DNA of 64,000 nt from CAIYZT01 sp947461435 (GTDB lineage: Bacteria > Pseudomonadota > Alphaproteobacteria > Rhodobacterales > Rhodobacteraceae). Of this stretch, positions 42,973 through 51,713 are shown in pieces. Within the stretch, counting starts at the first letter, position 1; each line of letters begins with the position of its first letter. Where the stretch lies: contig OZ260083.1 of assembly GCA_965284435.1 (NCBI GenBank), positions 372,001-436,000 of the forward strand, given 5' to 3'. Under the pieces are notes generated by a model. The model did no database searches and was not told the origin of the DNA. It saw only the letters and a program-made list of their open reading frames with translations. The translations under genes and the position numbers were made by a program.

Positions 42973-43548
42973 TTACTTTGCCTCAACCGGCTGGGCGTCC
43001 ATGTCTGCAGGGCGTGGGTCACGGGGCGGGCGCCCGATAACGTCGCGCAATTCATCCAGTTCGATAAAGTTATCCGCCTGACGACGCAATTCGTCGGCAA
43101 TCATCGGGGGTTGGCTTCTGATGGTCGACACCACCGAAACACGCACGCCCTGACGCTGAAGGCTTTCCACCAAAGGCCGAAAATCCCCGTCACCCGAGAA
43201 GATCACGATATGATCCAAACGCGGTGCAAGCTCCATGGCATCGACAGTCAACTCGATGTCCATATTGCCCTTCACCTTGCGGCGTCCTTGGCTGTCCGTG
43301 TATTCCTTGGCGGGCTTCGTCACCATGGTAAAGCCGTTGTAGTTCAGCCAATCAACCAGAGGGCGAATCGGCGAATACTCGTCATTTTCAAGCAGTGCGG
43401 TATAATAAAAAGCCCTAAGCAGCTTTCCGCGGCGCATGAATTCTTGACGTAACAGCTTGTAATCTATGTCAAATCCCAAAGACTTTGCAGCCGCATAAAG
43501 ATTTGAACCATCGATGAACAACGCCAGGCGCTCATCCTTGTAAAACAT
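42973..43548 (-). CDS. NYN domain (LabA/DUF88-like) protein
   Basis: A 191-aa protein with a PIN-like NYN nuclease fold. The acidic residues expected for metal binding are in ALFIDGSNLYAAAK, KGNMDIELTVDAMEL and IVIFSGDGDFRPLVESLQRQGVRV. Relatives include cyanobacterial LabA and eukaryotic Limkain b1; bacterial members are thought to act on RNA, but substrates are not known. The ATG at 43548 is preferred over the open frame to 43668. It is divergent from folK. Confidence 0.88.
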   Translation of the reverse strand: MFYKDERLALFIDGSNLYAAAKSLGFDIDYKLLRQEFMRRGKLLRAFYYTALLENDEYSPIRPLVDWLNYNGFTMVTKPAKEYTDSQGRRKVKGNMDIELTVDAMELAPRLDHIVIFSGDGDFRPLVESLQRQGVRVSVVSTIRSQPPMIADELRRQADNFIELDELRDVIGRPPRDPRPADMDAQPVEAK

Positions 43549-43709
43549 CAACTTTCCCCTCGTAAAACAATGATTTCCATGAAATGACGTTTGGAATAGA
43601 GTGGTATCCCAGACTAGCTTCGTGAAACCTGCGGTAATTAAACAACCGCTCTCAGGCGTTACAAGCAATTCTATACTAATCTCCCTCGTGAACTATACGG
43701 AAGAATATC

Positions 43710-44288
43710 TTGCTTGGTCGGAATAGCCGCACGCTCCTCCTCGCTCTGGGCGGGAACCTGCCATTCAACGGCCGCCCGGTTGGCGAATCTGTCCTTGCCG
43801 CGGCGCAGATGATTCAAGACCGCCTTGGCGCCACAGGAACGCTCAGCCGGCTGTTTCAAACACCGGCATTCCCGTCTGGTTCTGGCCCTGACTATGTCAA
43901 TGCCGCCCTGCGTTTAACCGCCCCCCCCGGTTCCACAGCCGACGATATCCTGTCGATACTGCATGATATCGAATCGGCCTTTGGCCGCCAACGGCTGTCC
44001 CGCTGGGCTGGCCGCACCCTTGATCTGGATCTTCTGGCTCTTGCCGATTTGGTTCTGCCCGACCCATCGGTACAGGCCCAGTGGCGCAATTTGCCGCTGG
44101 GCGATCAGGCACAACAGACCCCCGACCGTCTGATCCTGCCCCATCCGCGGCTGCAAGATCGCGCATTCGTGCTGGTTCCCTTGGCGGATGTGGCCCCCGA
44201 TTGGCGGCATCCGGTGCTTGGCCGCACGGTCACCGAAATGCTCGCGGCCCTCCCCACCGCCGAGGTTGAAAGCGTTCTCGCCCTGTAA
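43710..44288 (+). CDS. folK: 2-amino-4-hydroxy-6-hydroxymethyldihydropteridine pyrophosphokinase
   Basis: A 192-aa folate-pathway kinase (HPPK). LLLALGGNLPFNGRP opens the fold, and the signature region reads GRTLDLDLLAL, followed by LILPHPRLQDRAFVLVPLADVAP. It starts at a TTG (43710) with GGAAG 6 nt upstream; no ATG is available without losing the first strand. It begins a long plus-strand core block. The 161-nt gap before it contains a small inverted repeat ATTTC-CAT-GAAAT at 43573-43585 of unknown meaning. Confidence 0.94.
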   Translation: MLGRNSRTLLLALGGNLPFNGRPVGESVLAAAQMIQDRLGATGTLSRLFQTPAFPSGSGPDYVNAALRLTAPPGSTADDILSILHDIESAFGRQRLSRWAGRTLDLDLLALADLVLPDPSVQAQWRNLPLGDQAQQTPDRLILPHPRLQDRAFVLVPLADVAPDWRHPVLGRTVTEMLAALPTAEVESVLAL

Positions 44289-44326
44289 AACTCTTGGAAT
44301 TGTTGGGCATTGCGCCTATTCTTCGC

Positions 44327-44355
44327 TTGTCAATCGGGTGACTTGCCCCTAGATA
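44327..44355 (+). promoter_or_regulatory. Sigma-70-type promoter for rpoZ
   Basis: TTGTCA at 44327-44332 and TAGATA at 44350-44355 are separated by exactly 17 bp, a good housekeeping-type promoter. Transcription would start near 44362, about 30 nt before the rpoZ ATG. Confidence 0.6.
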
Positions 44356-44390
44356 GGCGCTTCCCGATCCCCTTTGTATTGGAGTCGTCC

Positions 44391-44744
44391 ATGGCCCGCG
44401 TGACGGTTGAAGATTGCGTTGACAAGGTTCCGAACCGGTTCGAACTTGTCATGCTTGCAGCGCATCGTGCGCGCGAAATCACGGCCGGGTCGCACCCAAC
44501 GGTCGACCGCGACAACGACAAGAACCCTGTCGTCGCGCTGCGCGAGATTGCGGATGAAACGCAGGCCGCCAACGCCCTGCGCGAACGCATGATCGAATCG
44601 CACCAGACCCAGATCGAGGTGGACGAGCCCGAAGAAGACCAGATGGCGCTGTTGATGTCAGGCGAAATGGATCGTCCGATGCACGACGAAATGTCCGAAG
44701 AGCGGATGCTGCGCCAACTGATGGAAGCGCAAGGCGACAACTAG
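44391..44744 (+). CDS. rpoZ: RNA polymerase omega subunit
   Basis: A 117-aa subunit beginning MARVTVEDCVDKVPNRFELVMLAAHRAREI, the invariant omega N-terminus, with NPVVALREIAD following. GGAG stands 6 nt before this ATG; the longer frame from 44310 would precede the promoter-distal region and is not needed. It assists RNA polymerase assembly and, in E. coli, forms part of a ppGpp site. The ppGpp synthetase gene rsh lies next, 29 nt downstream, as in most proteobacteria. Confidence 0.97.
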   Translation: MARVTVEDCVDKVPNRFELVMLAAHRAREITAGSHPTVDRDNDKNPVVALREIADETQAANALRERMIESHQTQIEVDEPEEDQMALLMSGEMDRPMHDEMSEERMLRQLMEAQGDN

Positions 44745-44773
44745 GGCCCTGCCAAGGGCGACAAGGCATAGCC

Positions 44774-46897
44774 ATGATTACCGTTGATGCCGAAGACCTT
44801 ATCGCCCTCGTCCGCAATTACAATCCGCGCACGAATGCCGACCTGATCCGGCAAGCCTATGGCTATGGCCGTCAGATGCATGACGGCCAGTTTCGCAAAT
44901 CTGGCGAGCCCTATTTTACGCATCCTGTGGCCGTCGCCGCGATCTTGACCGAACAGCATCTTGATGACGCCACCATCATCACAGCCTTGCTGCACGATAC
45001 GATCGAAGACACCAAATCAACCTATTCCGAGGTCGTGCGTCTGTTTGGCGACGAGATCGCCGAATTGGTGGACGGTGTCACCAAGCTGACCAATCTGCAA
45101 TTGTCTTCGACCGAAAGCCAGCAGGCCGAAAACTTTCGAAAACTGCTGATGGCCATGTCGCGGGATCTGCGGGTGATTCTGGTCAAATTGGCTGACCGCC
45201 TGCACAACATGCGCACCATCAAAAGCATGAAACCGGAAAAGCAGGCTCAAAAAGCCCGTGAAACCATGGAAATCTATGCGCCGCTCGCCGGACGCATGGG
45301 GATGCAATGGATGCGCGAAGAGCTGGAGGATCTGTCTTTTCGCGTGCTGAACCCCGAAGCACGCTCTTCCATCATGCGCCGGTTTTTGATGCTGCAGCGC
45401 GAATCCGGCGATGTGGTACACCAGATTTCGGCCGATATCCGCGCCGAGTTGGACAAATCGGGCACCGAGGCAGATGTTTATGGCCGCGCGAAAAAGCCCT
45501 ATTCGATCTGGCGCAAGATGCAGGAAAAGGATCTGGCCTTTTCCAGCCTGTCCGACATCTATGGCTTTCGGGTGATCTGTGGGTCTGTCGCAGATTGCTA
45601 CGCGATCTTGGGCGAAATTCACCAACGCTGGCGCGCGGTTCCGGGTCGGTTCAAGGACTATATCAGTCAGCCCAAGAACAACGGCTACCGCTCCATCCAT
45701 ACCACCGTTTCGGGGCGCGATGGCAAACGGGTCGAAATTCAGATCCGAACCCGCGAAATGCACGAGGTCGCCGAAGCAGGCGTCGCCGCCCATTGGTCCT
45801 ATCGTGAAGGGGTCCGTGCCCGAAATCCCTTTGCCGTCGATCCGGCAAAATGGATCTCGACCCTGACCGAAAAGCTCGACGAAGGCGATCACGACGAGTT
45901 TTTGGAAAACGTCAAACTCGAGATGTATTCCGATCAGGTGTTCTGCTTTACGCCCAAGGGCGATGTTATTCAGCTGCCCCGCGGCGCCACGCCGATTGAT
46001 TTTGCCTATGCGATCCACACCCGCATCGGCAATGCCACCGTGTCGGCCAAGATCGATGGCATCCGCGTGCCGCTGTGGACGCGGCTGAAGAACGGCCAAT
46101 CCATTGAAATCATCACCGCCGAAGGGCAGCGCCCGCAATCCAGCTGGATCGACATCGCCACCACGGGCCGCGCCAAGGCCGCCATCCGTAAATCGCTGCG
46201 CGAAGAGGATCGGGGCCGCTTTGTCAAACTGGGCCACGAACTGGCCCGCGCCGCCTTTGAACACGTCGGCAAGAAAGCCACCGACAAGGCACTGCGCACA
46301 GCCGCCAAGATGTTGGGCGTATCGGACGAAGACGAACTTCTGGCGCAGCTCGGCGCGGCCGAACTGACCGCCCGGCGCGTTGTGGAAACCTTGTATCCCG
46401 AACTCTCGCTCAGTCAGGCCGAAGAGGTGGATCAGGCCCGCGCCGTCCTTGGCCTGTCCTCCGATCAAGATACCCGCCGCGCGCCCTGCTGCCAGCCCGT
46501 ACCCGGAGAGCGAATCGTTGGAATCACCTATCGTGGGCAGGGCGTTGTCGTGCACGCCATCGATTGCCCCTGCCTGGAAGAGTTTGAAGAACAGCCAAAT
46601 CGCTGGGTTGATCTTCATTGGCACGCCGGCCGCCACGCTGCGGTGAACACAGTCTCGTTGGAATTGACGATTTCCAACGACGCTGGCGTTTTGGGACGGA
46701 TCTGTACCTTGATTGGCGAACAGAAGGCAAATATCTCTGACTTGCGGTTCACACAGCGCAAGCCCGATTTCTTCCGGTTGCTGGTTGATGTTGAACTGCG
46801 GGACGTAGAGCATCTGCACAAGGTTATGACGGCGCTCGAGGCGGAAACGGATGTGGCGCAAGTGGCGCGGCACCGCGATGTGACACGCAAGCCCTGA
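44774..46897 (+). CDS. rsh: Bifunctional (p)ppGpp synthetase/hydrolase, RelA/SpoT homolog
   Basis: A 707-aa Rsh protein. The HD hydrolase domain (about residues 30-180) has its metal residues in YFTHPVAVA, ALLHDTIEDT and KLADRLHNMRT, so hydrolysis should be intact. The synthetase domain (about 230-350) has FKDYISQPKNNGYRSIHT. TGS (about 380-445) and ACT (about 630-700) domains follow. It makes and degrades the alarmone in the stringent response. Like other alphaproteobacteria, this one likely uses a single long Rsh. It sits between rpoZ and a DUF2062 gene. Confidence 0.96.
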   Translation: MITVDAEDLIALVRNYNPRTNADLIRQAYGYGRQMHDGQFRKSGEPYFTHPVAVAAILTEQHLDDATIITALLHDTIEDTKSTYSEVVRLFGDEIAELVDGVTKLTNLQLSSTESQQAENFRKLLMAMSRDLRVILVKLADRLHNMRTIKSMKPEKQAQKARETMEIYAPLAGRMGMQWMREELEDLSFRVLNPEARSSIMRRFLMLQRESGDVVHQISADIRAELDKSGTEADVYGRAKKPYSIWRKMQEKDLAFSSLSDIYGFRVICGSVADCYAILGEIHQRWRAVPGRFKDYISQPKNNGYRSIHTTVSGRDGKRVEIQIRTREMHEVAEAGVAAHWSYREGVRARNPFAVDPAKWISTLTEKLDEGDHDEFLENVKLEMYSDQVFCFTPKGDVIQLPRGATPIDFAYAIHTRIGNATVSAKIDGIRVPLWTRLKNGQSIEIITAEGQRPQSSWIDIATTGRAKAAIRKSLREEDRGRFVKLGHELARAAFEHVGKKATDKALRTAAKMLGVSDEDELLAQLGAAELTARRVVETLYPELSLSQAEEVDQARAVLGLSSDQDTRRAPCCQPVPGERIVGITYRGQGVVVHAIDCPCLEEFEEQPNRWVDLHWHAGRHAAVNTVSLELTISNDAGVLGRICTLIGEQKANISDLRFTQRKPDFFRLLVDVELRDVEHLHKVMTALEAETDVAQVARHRDVTRKP

Positions 46898-46922
46898 CGG
46901 GCAGGAAGGACGCAAGGCCGAA

Positions 46923-47636
46923 ATGGTCTTCAAACGCCGAGAACCTTTGGGCTGGATCGCATGGCTTCGCGAGATGGTATATCCACGCGGCGGCTTTGTG
47001 CGCGCCACGCGGTATGTCATCCACCGGATGAGCCGCCTGCCGGACGAGCCGCACCGCATCGCGCGCGGCCTGTTTGCCGGCTCGCTCATCGGCTTCCTTC
47101 CCCTGCCGGGCATGCAATTTGTGGCGGCCTGGGGCGCCGCGCGGTTGATGCGCGGCAATGTCCTTGCGGCGCTGTTGGGCACCTTCAATACCAATCCCTT
47201 GACCACGCCCTTCTTCGCCGTCTTTGCCATGTCGCTGGGCCATTGGCTTTTGGGCGTACAGGCCCCCCTAAGCGCCGAAGGAATCGCCATCGCTTTTGGC
47301 CACGCCGGACAAGACCTTTGGCGCAACTTCCTTGCCATCTTCACAGATGCGCGCATGGAATGGGGCGGTCTGCTGAACTTCTGGCACGATATCTATGTGC
47401 CTTATTTCATTGGGGCTTTGTTGCCCGGCATCATCTTGTCGCTGATCGCCTACTATGTGACGATCCCGATCGTCGAGGCCTATCAAAAGGCCCGCGCCGC
47501 CAAATCGGACGAACGCAAGGAACGCCGCCGCAAACTCAAAGCCACCTTGGTGGAGGCCGCCGCGCGCTTTAAGCCGCATCGCGATGGCAAGGCAGAACCT
47601 GATATGACCGATGAAAGTGGCCCCGGCGCGCCCTAA
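46923..47636 (+). CDS. DUF2062 family membrane protein
   Basis: A 237-aa protein with two or three membrane segments and the DUF2062 core: GLFAGSLIGFLPLPGMQFVAAWGAARLMRGN followed by LGTFNTNPLTTPFFAVFAMSLG. A charged C-terminal helix (KARAAKSDERKERRRKLKA) follows the last segment. Function unknown. Its constant place between rsh and pdxJ in Rhodobacterales suggests a housekeeping or envelope role. Confidence 0.9.
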   Translation: MVFKRREPLGWIAWLREMVYPRGGFVRATRYVIHRMSRLPDEPHRIARGLFAGSLIGFLPLPGMQFVAAWGAARLMRGNVLAALLGTFNTNPLTTPFFAVFAMSLGHWLLGVQAPLSAEGIAIAFGHAGQDLWRNFLAIFTDARMEWGGLLNFWHDIYVPYFIGALLPGIILSLIAYYVTIPIVEAYQKARAAKSDERKERRRKLKATLVEAAARFKPHRDGKAEPDMTDESGPGAP

Positions 47637-47668
47637 GTTTCAACGACACCTGTCTGCAAGAGGATAAA

Positions 47669-48409
47669 ATGGAAAAGCTTCGCCTTGGGGTAAACATCGA
47701 CCACGTCGCGACACTGCGCAACGCGCGCGGTGCGGCCTGGCCCGATCCCCTGCGTGCCGCGATGCTCGCGGAAGCGGCCGGCGCAGATGGCATCACGGCC
47801 CACCTGCGCGAAGACCGCCGTCACATCCGTGATGCAGACATGTCAGCCCTGATGGCAGGCATTTCCGTGCCCTTGAACTTCGAATGCGCCGCGACCGAAG
47901 AGATGGCCGCCATTGCCCTGCGCCTGCGCCCACATGCGGTTTGTCTTGTCCCCGAAAAGCGCGAAGAGCGGACAACCGAAGGCGGGCTTGATGTGGCGGG
48001 CGATGAAAACCGTCTGGCGCACTACATCACGCCCCTGCGCGAGGCGGGGTGCCGCGTCTCCATGTTCATTGGCCACGACGAACGGCAAATCCGCGCCTCG
48101 GCCCGCATCGGGGCCGCCGTCGTCGAATTGCATACCGGCCACTATTCCGAACTTTTGGCCGACGGCCGCGACACCGAGGCCGAGGCCGAACTTGACGCCC
48201 TGCGTCGCGGCGCGGCGCTGGCCCATGCCTTGGGTCTCGAAGTGCACGCAGGCCACGGCCTGACGTTTGATAACGTCGGCCCCATCGCCGCCATTCCCGA
48301 AGTGCGCGAATTGAACATCGGCCATTTCCTGATCGGCGAGGCGGTGTTCATGGGCCTTGGTTCCGCCATCGAAGAGATGCGCCGCCGCATGGACGAGGCC
48401 CGGGCATGA
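47669..48409 (+). CDS. pdxJ: Pyridoxine 5'-phosphate synthase
   Basis: A 246-aa TIM-barrel enzyme that condenses deoxyxylulose phosphate with 1-amino-acetone-3-phosphate to give vitamin B6 phosphate. LGVNIDHVATLRNARG, DGITAHLREDRRHI, and the C-terminal HAGHGLTFDNVGPIA are invariant PdxJ blocks. It precedes acpS by 33 nt, the common pdxJ-acpS pair. Confidence 0.97.
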   Translation: MEKLRLGVNIDHVATLRNARGAAWPDPLRAAMLAEAAGADGITAHLREDRRHIRDADMSALMAGISVPLNFECAATEEMAAIALRLRPHAVCLVPEKREERTTEGGLDVAGDENRLAHYITPLREAGCRVSMFIGHDERQIRASARIGAAVVELHTGHYSELLADGRDTEAEAELDALRRGAALAHALGLEVHAGHGLTFDNVGPIAAIPEVRELNIGHFLIGEAVFMGLGSAIEEMRRRMDEARA

Positions 48410-48442
48410 CCGGCCGTCAATCGCATCGTTAAAGGCGGCCAG

Positions 48443-48892
48443 ATGATCCTTGGCATCGGCACCGACCTTGCGAATATCGACCGGATCGCGGCCGTTCTGG
48501 ATCGGCACGGGGATCGGTTTCGCAATCGGGTCTTCACCGACCGCGAACAGGCCAAGGCCGAAGGCCGCCCTTTGGCCATCGCGGCAACCTATGCCAAACG
48601 CTGGGCCGCCAAAGAGGCCTGTTCAAAGGCCTTGGGCACGGGTCTGCGCATGGGCATCGCCTGGAAAGACATGGCCGTGTCAAACCTGCCATCGGGCCAA
48701 CCCGTCATGCACCTGACAGGCTGGGCGGCCGAACGGCTGGCTGCCATGACGCCGCCCGGCCATTCTACAGTGGTCCACGTCACCTTGACCGATGATCACC
48801 CTTGGGCTCAGGCCTTTGTGGTGATCGAAGCGCGCGCCTTTGGCGATCCGTCCCCGCCCACCTTGACTCCGCCCCCGCCCGCGCGCATGTAG
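48443..48892 (+). CDS. acpS: Holo-[acyl-carrier-protein] synthase
   Basis: A 149-aa phosphopantetheinyl transferase that activates acyl carrier protein. The two signature regions are GIGTDLANIDRI and RWAAKEACSKALGTGL, which provide the Mg2+-binding Asp and Glu. The last 15 residues form a Pro-rich tail (SPPTLTPPPPARM) beyond the normal AcpS end. lepB starts 27 nt later. Confidence 0.96.
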   Translation: MILGIGTDLANIDRIAAVLDRHGDRFRNRVFTDREQAKAEGRPLAIAATYAKRWAAKEACSKALGTGLRMGIAWKDMAVSNLPSGQPVMHLTGWAAERLAAMTPPGHSTVVHVTLTDDHPWAQAFVVIEARAFGDPSPPTLTPPPPARM

Positions 48893-48919
48893 CCGGCACC
48901 AGACAAAAGGCGATATTCC

Positions 48920-49696
48920 ATGGCGAAATCCGAAGGCGGCATTGGCGAAAACATCAGAACAGTGTTCTGGGCGCTCTTGATCGCGGGCATCTTCCGGACG
49001 GTGTTCTTTCAACCCTTCTGGATCCCTTCAGGGTCGATGAAAGAAACGCTGCTGGTCGGCGACTATGTCTTCATCAACAAGATGGCTTACGGGTATTCAG
49101 CGGTCTCCTGCCCCTTCTCGATCTGCCCCATCTCTGGCCGCCTGTTCGGGTCAGAACCAGAGCGCGGTGATGTTGTGGTGTTCCGTCACCCCGCAAATGG
49201 CAATGATCTGGTCAAGCGCCTGATCGGTCTGCCCGGTGACACGGTCCAGATGAAAGAGGGCCTTTTGTACATCAACGGCGCCGTCGCCCCGCAAGTCGCC
49301 GACGGAGAATTCACCGAAATCTTCGAAAAACAAGGCCCGATGCAAAGCCTTCCGCTGTGCAAGAACGTCGTGTCGCTGGGCGAAACCTGCGTGAACGACC
49401 GCGCGCTTGAAACCCTGCCCAATGGCGTGGTGCATCCGGTATTGAACGTGTCCAACGATCGCCCCGGCGATACAACCGACGCCGTCACCGTGCCCGAGGG
49501 GATGTATTTCTTCATGGGCGACAACCGCGACAACTCGCTCGACAGCCGTTTTCCACAAACCGCCAATGGCGTGGGTTTTGTGCCGTATGAAAACCTGATC
49601 GGCCGGGCCGAGCGTATCATCTTCTCCTCTGCCGGTGACCGGATCTGGTATTTCTGGACATGGCGCGCTGACCGCTTCTTCAAGGCGGTGGATTGA
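48920..49696 (+). CDS. lepB: Signal peptidase I
   Basis: A 258-aa inner-membrane protease with one N-terminal membrane anchor (about residues 12-31). The catalytic dyad is Ser39 in IPSGSMKETL and Lys99 in DLVKRLIGLPGD; the C-terminal box GDNRDNSLDSRF is also present. It removes signal peptides on the periplasmic side. The stop overlaps the TTG start of rnc (TTGA), so the two genes are coupled, as usual for lepB-rnc-era. Confidence 0.96.
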   Translation: MAKSEGGIGENIRTVFWALLIAGIFRTVFFQPFWIPSGSMKETLLVGDYVFINKMAYGYSAVSCPFSICPISGRLFGSEPERGDVVVFRHPANGNDLVKRLIGLPGDTVQMKEGLLYINGAVAPQVADGEFTEIFEKQGPMQSLPLCKNVVSLGETCVNDRALETLPNGVVHPVLNVSNDRPGDTTDAVTVPEGMYFFMGDNRDNSLDSRFPQTANGVGFVPYENLIGRAERIIFSSAGDRIWYFWTWRADRFFKAVD

Positions 49697-50382
49697 AGCT
49701 TTCTGCAGATCTTCTCGCCTTCCAAGGCCAAATTGGGCACAGCTTCCACGAGCCCGCGCTTTTGCTGCGCGCGGTCACCCACGCCTCCATCTCATCGCCC
49801 ACCAAGCCTGACAACCAGCGCCTTGAATTTCTGGGCGACCGGGTTTTGGGTCTGGTCATGGCCGAGGCGCTGCTGGGCGCCGATGGCAAGGCGTCCGAAG
49901 GCCAACTTGCGCCGCGCTTCAACGCCTTGGTGCGCAAGGAAACCTGCGCCGAGGTGGCCCGCGACATCGGTCTGGGCGACGTTTTGAAACTGGGCCGCTC
50001 TGAAATGATGTCCGGCGGCCGCCGAAAAGAGGCCCTCCTGGGCGACGCGATGGAGGCTGTGATCGCCGCCGTCTATCTGGATGGCGGCTTTGATGCGGCA
50101 AAGGCGCTGGTCCTGCGCCTGTGGAAAACCCGCATCGGCGCCGTCGATCATGACGCCCGCGATGCCAAGACCAGCCTGCAGGAATGGGCGCAGGCGCGCG
50201 GCATGGCCCCCCCCAATTACACCGAAACCGGCCGTGACGGGCCGGACCACCAACCGATGTTCACCGTATCGGTGCAACTGGAGAATGGCGCGGCCGAATC
50301 CGCTCGCGCTGGATCGAAACGCGTGGCCGAACAAGCCGCGGCCCGGGCCCTGATGGCCCGGCTGGAGAAAATAGATGAATGA
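49693..50382 (+). CDS. rnc: Ribonuclease III
   Basis: A 229-aa double-strand-specific RNase. The nuclease signature is RLEFLGDRVLGLVMAE with Glu45 and Asp49, and the second metal pair is Asp118/Glu121 in LLGDAMEAVIAA. A dsRNA-binding domain fills about residues 155-225. It starts at TTG 49693 inside the lepB stop. It overlaps era by 8 nt at the 3' end. Confidence 0.96.
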   Translation: MKLSADLLAFQGQIGHSFHEPALLLRAVTHASISSPTKPDNQRLEFLGDRVLGLVMAEALLGADGKASEGQLAPRFNALVRKETCAEVARDIGLGDVLKLGRSEMMSGGRRKEALLGDAMEAVIAAVYLDGGFDAAKALVLRLWKTRIGAVDHDARDAKTSLQEWAQARGMAPPNYTETGRDGPDHQPMFTVSVQLENGAAESARAGSKRVAEQAAARALMARLEKIDE

Positions 50383-51301
50383 CGTTCCCGAAGGCGCCCG
50401 CGCCGGATTTGTCGCCCTGATCGGAGAGCCGAACGCCGGCAAATCTACCCTTCTGAACCGCATGGTCGGCGCCAAGGTGTCCATCGTGACGCACAAGGTG
50501 CAAACCACCCGCGCGCGCATCCGCGGCGTGTGCATGGAAGGCGTCAGCCAGATCGTCTTCGTCGATACCCCCGGCATCTTTCGCCCGCGCCGCCGGCTTG
50601 ACCGCTCGATGGTCAAGGCCGCTTGGGGCGGGGCTTCGGATGCCGATGTCGTGGTCCTGTTGATCGAGGCGACGCGCGGCATCACCGAAGGCGTCGAGGC
50701 GATCATCGCCCGCATCGCGGACGAAATGCCCAAGGGCAAACCGGTGGCTCTGGCCATCAACAAGATCGACCGCGTCAAAGCCGAAACCCTGCTTGAACTG
50801 GCAGAATCCTGCAATGCCGCCTTCCCCTTCGCCAAGACCTTCATGATTTCGGCCGAAAAGGGATATGGCGTCAAAGATCTGCGCGAATGGCTGGCCGAAC
50901 AGATCCCCTCTGGCCCTTGGTATTACCCCGAAGATCAGATCGCCGATCTGCCCATGCGCATGATCGCGGCCGAAATGACCCGCGAAAAGCTGACGCTGCG
51001 CTTGCACGAAGAACTGCCTTATCAATTGACGGTGGAAACCGAAAAGTGGGAAGACAAATCCGACGGCACCACCCGCATTGACCAGATCATCTATGTCGCC
51101 CGCGATGGCCACAAGGGCATCTTGCTGGGCGCCAAGGGCGAGACGATCAAGCAAATCGGCTCGGCCGCCCGCGCCGAGATTTCGGAATTTCTGGGCCGCA
51201 CCGTGCACCTGTTCCTTCAGGTCAAAGTGCGCCCCAACTGGCTGGAAGAGGCCGAGAGATATTCCGAAATGGGGCTTGATTTCAAAGACGGCGATGCCTG
51301 A
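50375..51301 (+). CDS. era: GTPase Era
   Basis: A 308-aa ribosome-assembly GTPase. G1 is GEPNAGKST, G3 is DTPGIF, G4 is NKID; the KH domain (about 215-300) contains GAKGETIKQIGSAARAEISEFLG. Binds the 3' end of 16S rRNA. It overlaps rnc by 8 nt. A GC hairpin lies 16 nt after its stop. Confidence 0.97.
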   Translation: MNDVPEGARAGFVALIGEPNAGKSTLLNRMVGAKVSIVTHKVQTTRARIRGVCMEGVSQIVFVDTPGIFRPRRRLDRSMVKAAWGGASDADVVVLLIEATRGITEGVEAIIARIADEMPKGKPVALAINKIDRVKAETLLELAESCNAAFPFAKTFMISAEKGYGVKDLREWLAEQIPSGPWYYPEDQIADLPMRMIAAEMTREKLTLRLHEELPYQLTVETEKWEDKSDGTTRIDQIIYVARDGHKGILLGAKGETIKQIGSAARAEISEFLGRTVHLFLQVKVRPNWLEEAERYSEMGLDFKDGDA

Positions 51302-51316
51302 CCGGGCCCTTGCCTG

Positions 51317-51344
51317 CCGCCCTGCCTTGGCCGCCGCAGGGCGG
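51317..51344 (+). terminator. GC-rich hairpin after era
   Basis: CCGCCCTGC (51317-51325) pairs with GCAGGGCGG (51336-51344), a 9-bp stem with a 10-nt loop, in the 52-nt gap between era and the DUF1491 gene. There is no T-run, so it may only weaken read-through. Confidence 0.45.
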
Positions 51345-51353
51345 GCTTAAGAC

Positions 51354-51686
51354 ATGGGCGCGCGCCTTGCCACGGGCATCTGGGTGTCTGCCTATCTGAC
51401 CCGCCTTCGGCTGGCAGACATCCCGGTCTATGTCACGGCCAAGGGCGATGAAACCTCCGGTGCGGTCATCGTCAAGGTGGCCACGCTGGATGGCCGGGCC
51501 CGCGCTGTTCAACGCTCCTATGACCTGAACACCGGCTCGCGGGTCTGGATCACCCTTGCCGAGGGCGATGAGCGTTCCGTGGACGAGGTGTTGGCCCGCC
51601 AAAAATCGCGTGACCGCGATCTGTGGGTTCTGGAACTTGAAGATCGCCAAGGACGCACCCTGCTGGGCGAAGAGGGTCTGGACTGA
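51354..51686 (+). CDS. DUF1491 family protein
   Basis: A 110-aa protein: MGARLATGIWVSAYLTRLRLADIPVYV and the ending RDLWVLELEDRQGRTLLGEEGLD are the DUF1491 pattern. Function unknown. Found between era and recO in many Rhodobacterales, so a link with RNA or DNA repair is possible but unproven. Confidence 0.9.
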   Translation: MGARLATGIWVSAYLTRLRLADIPVYVTAKGDETSGAVIVKVATLDGRARAVQRSYDLNTGSRVWITLAEGDERSVDEVLARQKSRDRDLWVLELEDRQGRTLLGEEGLD

Positions 51687-51713
51687 TCCCGCGCGGGGCC
51701 GCACAATCACCCG

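Noticed and set aside
45017..47356. 779-codon minus-strand frame opposite rsh and the DUF2062 gene
   Set aside because: Spans two well-supported genes in antisense and has no conserved motif.
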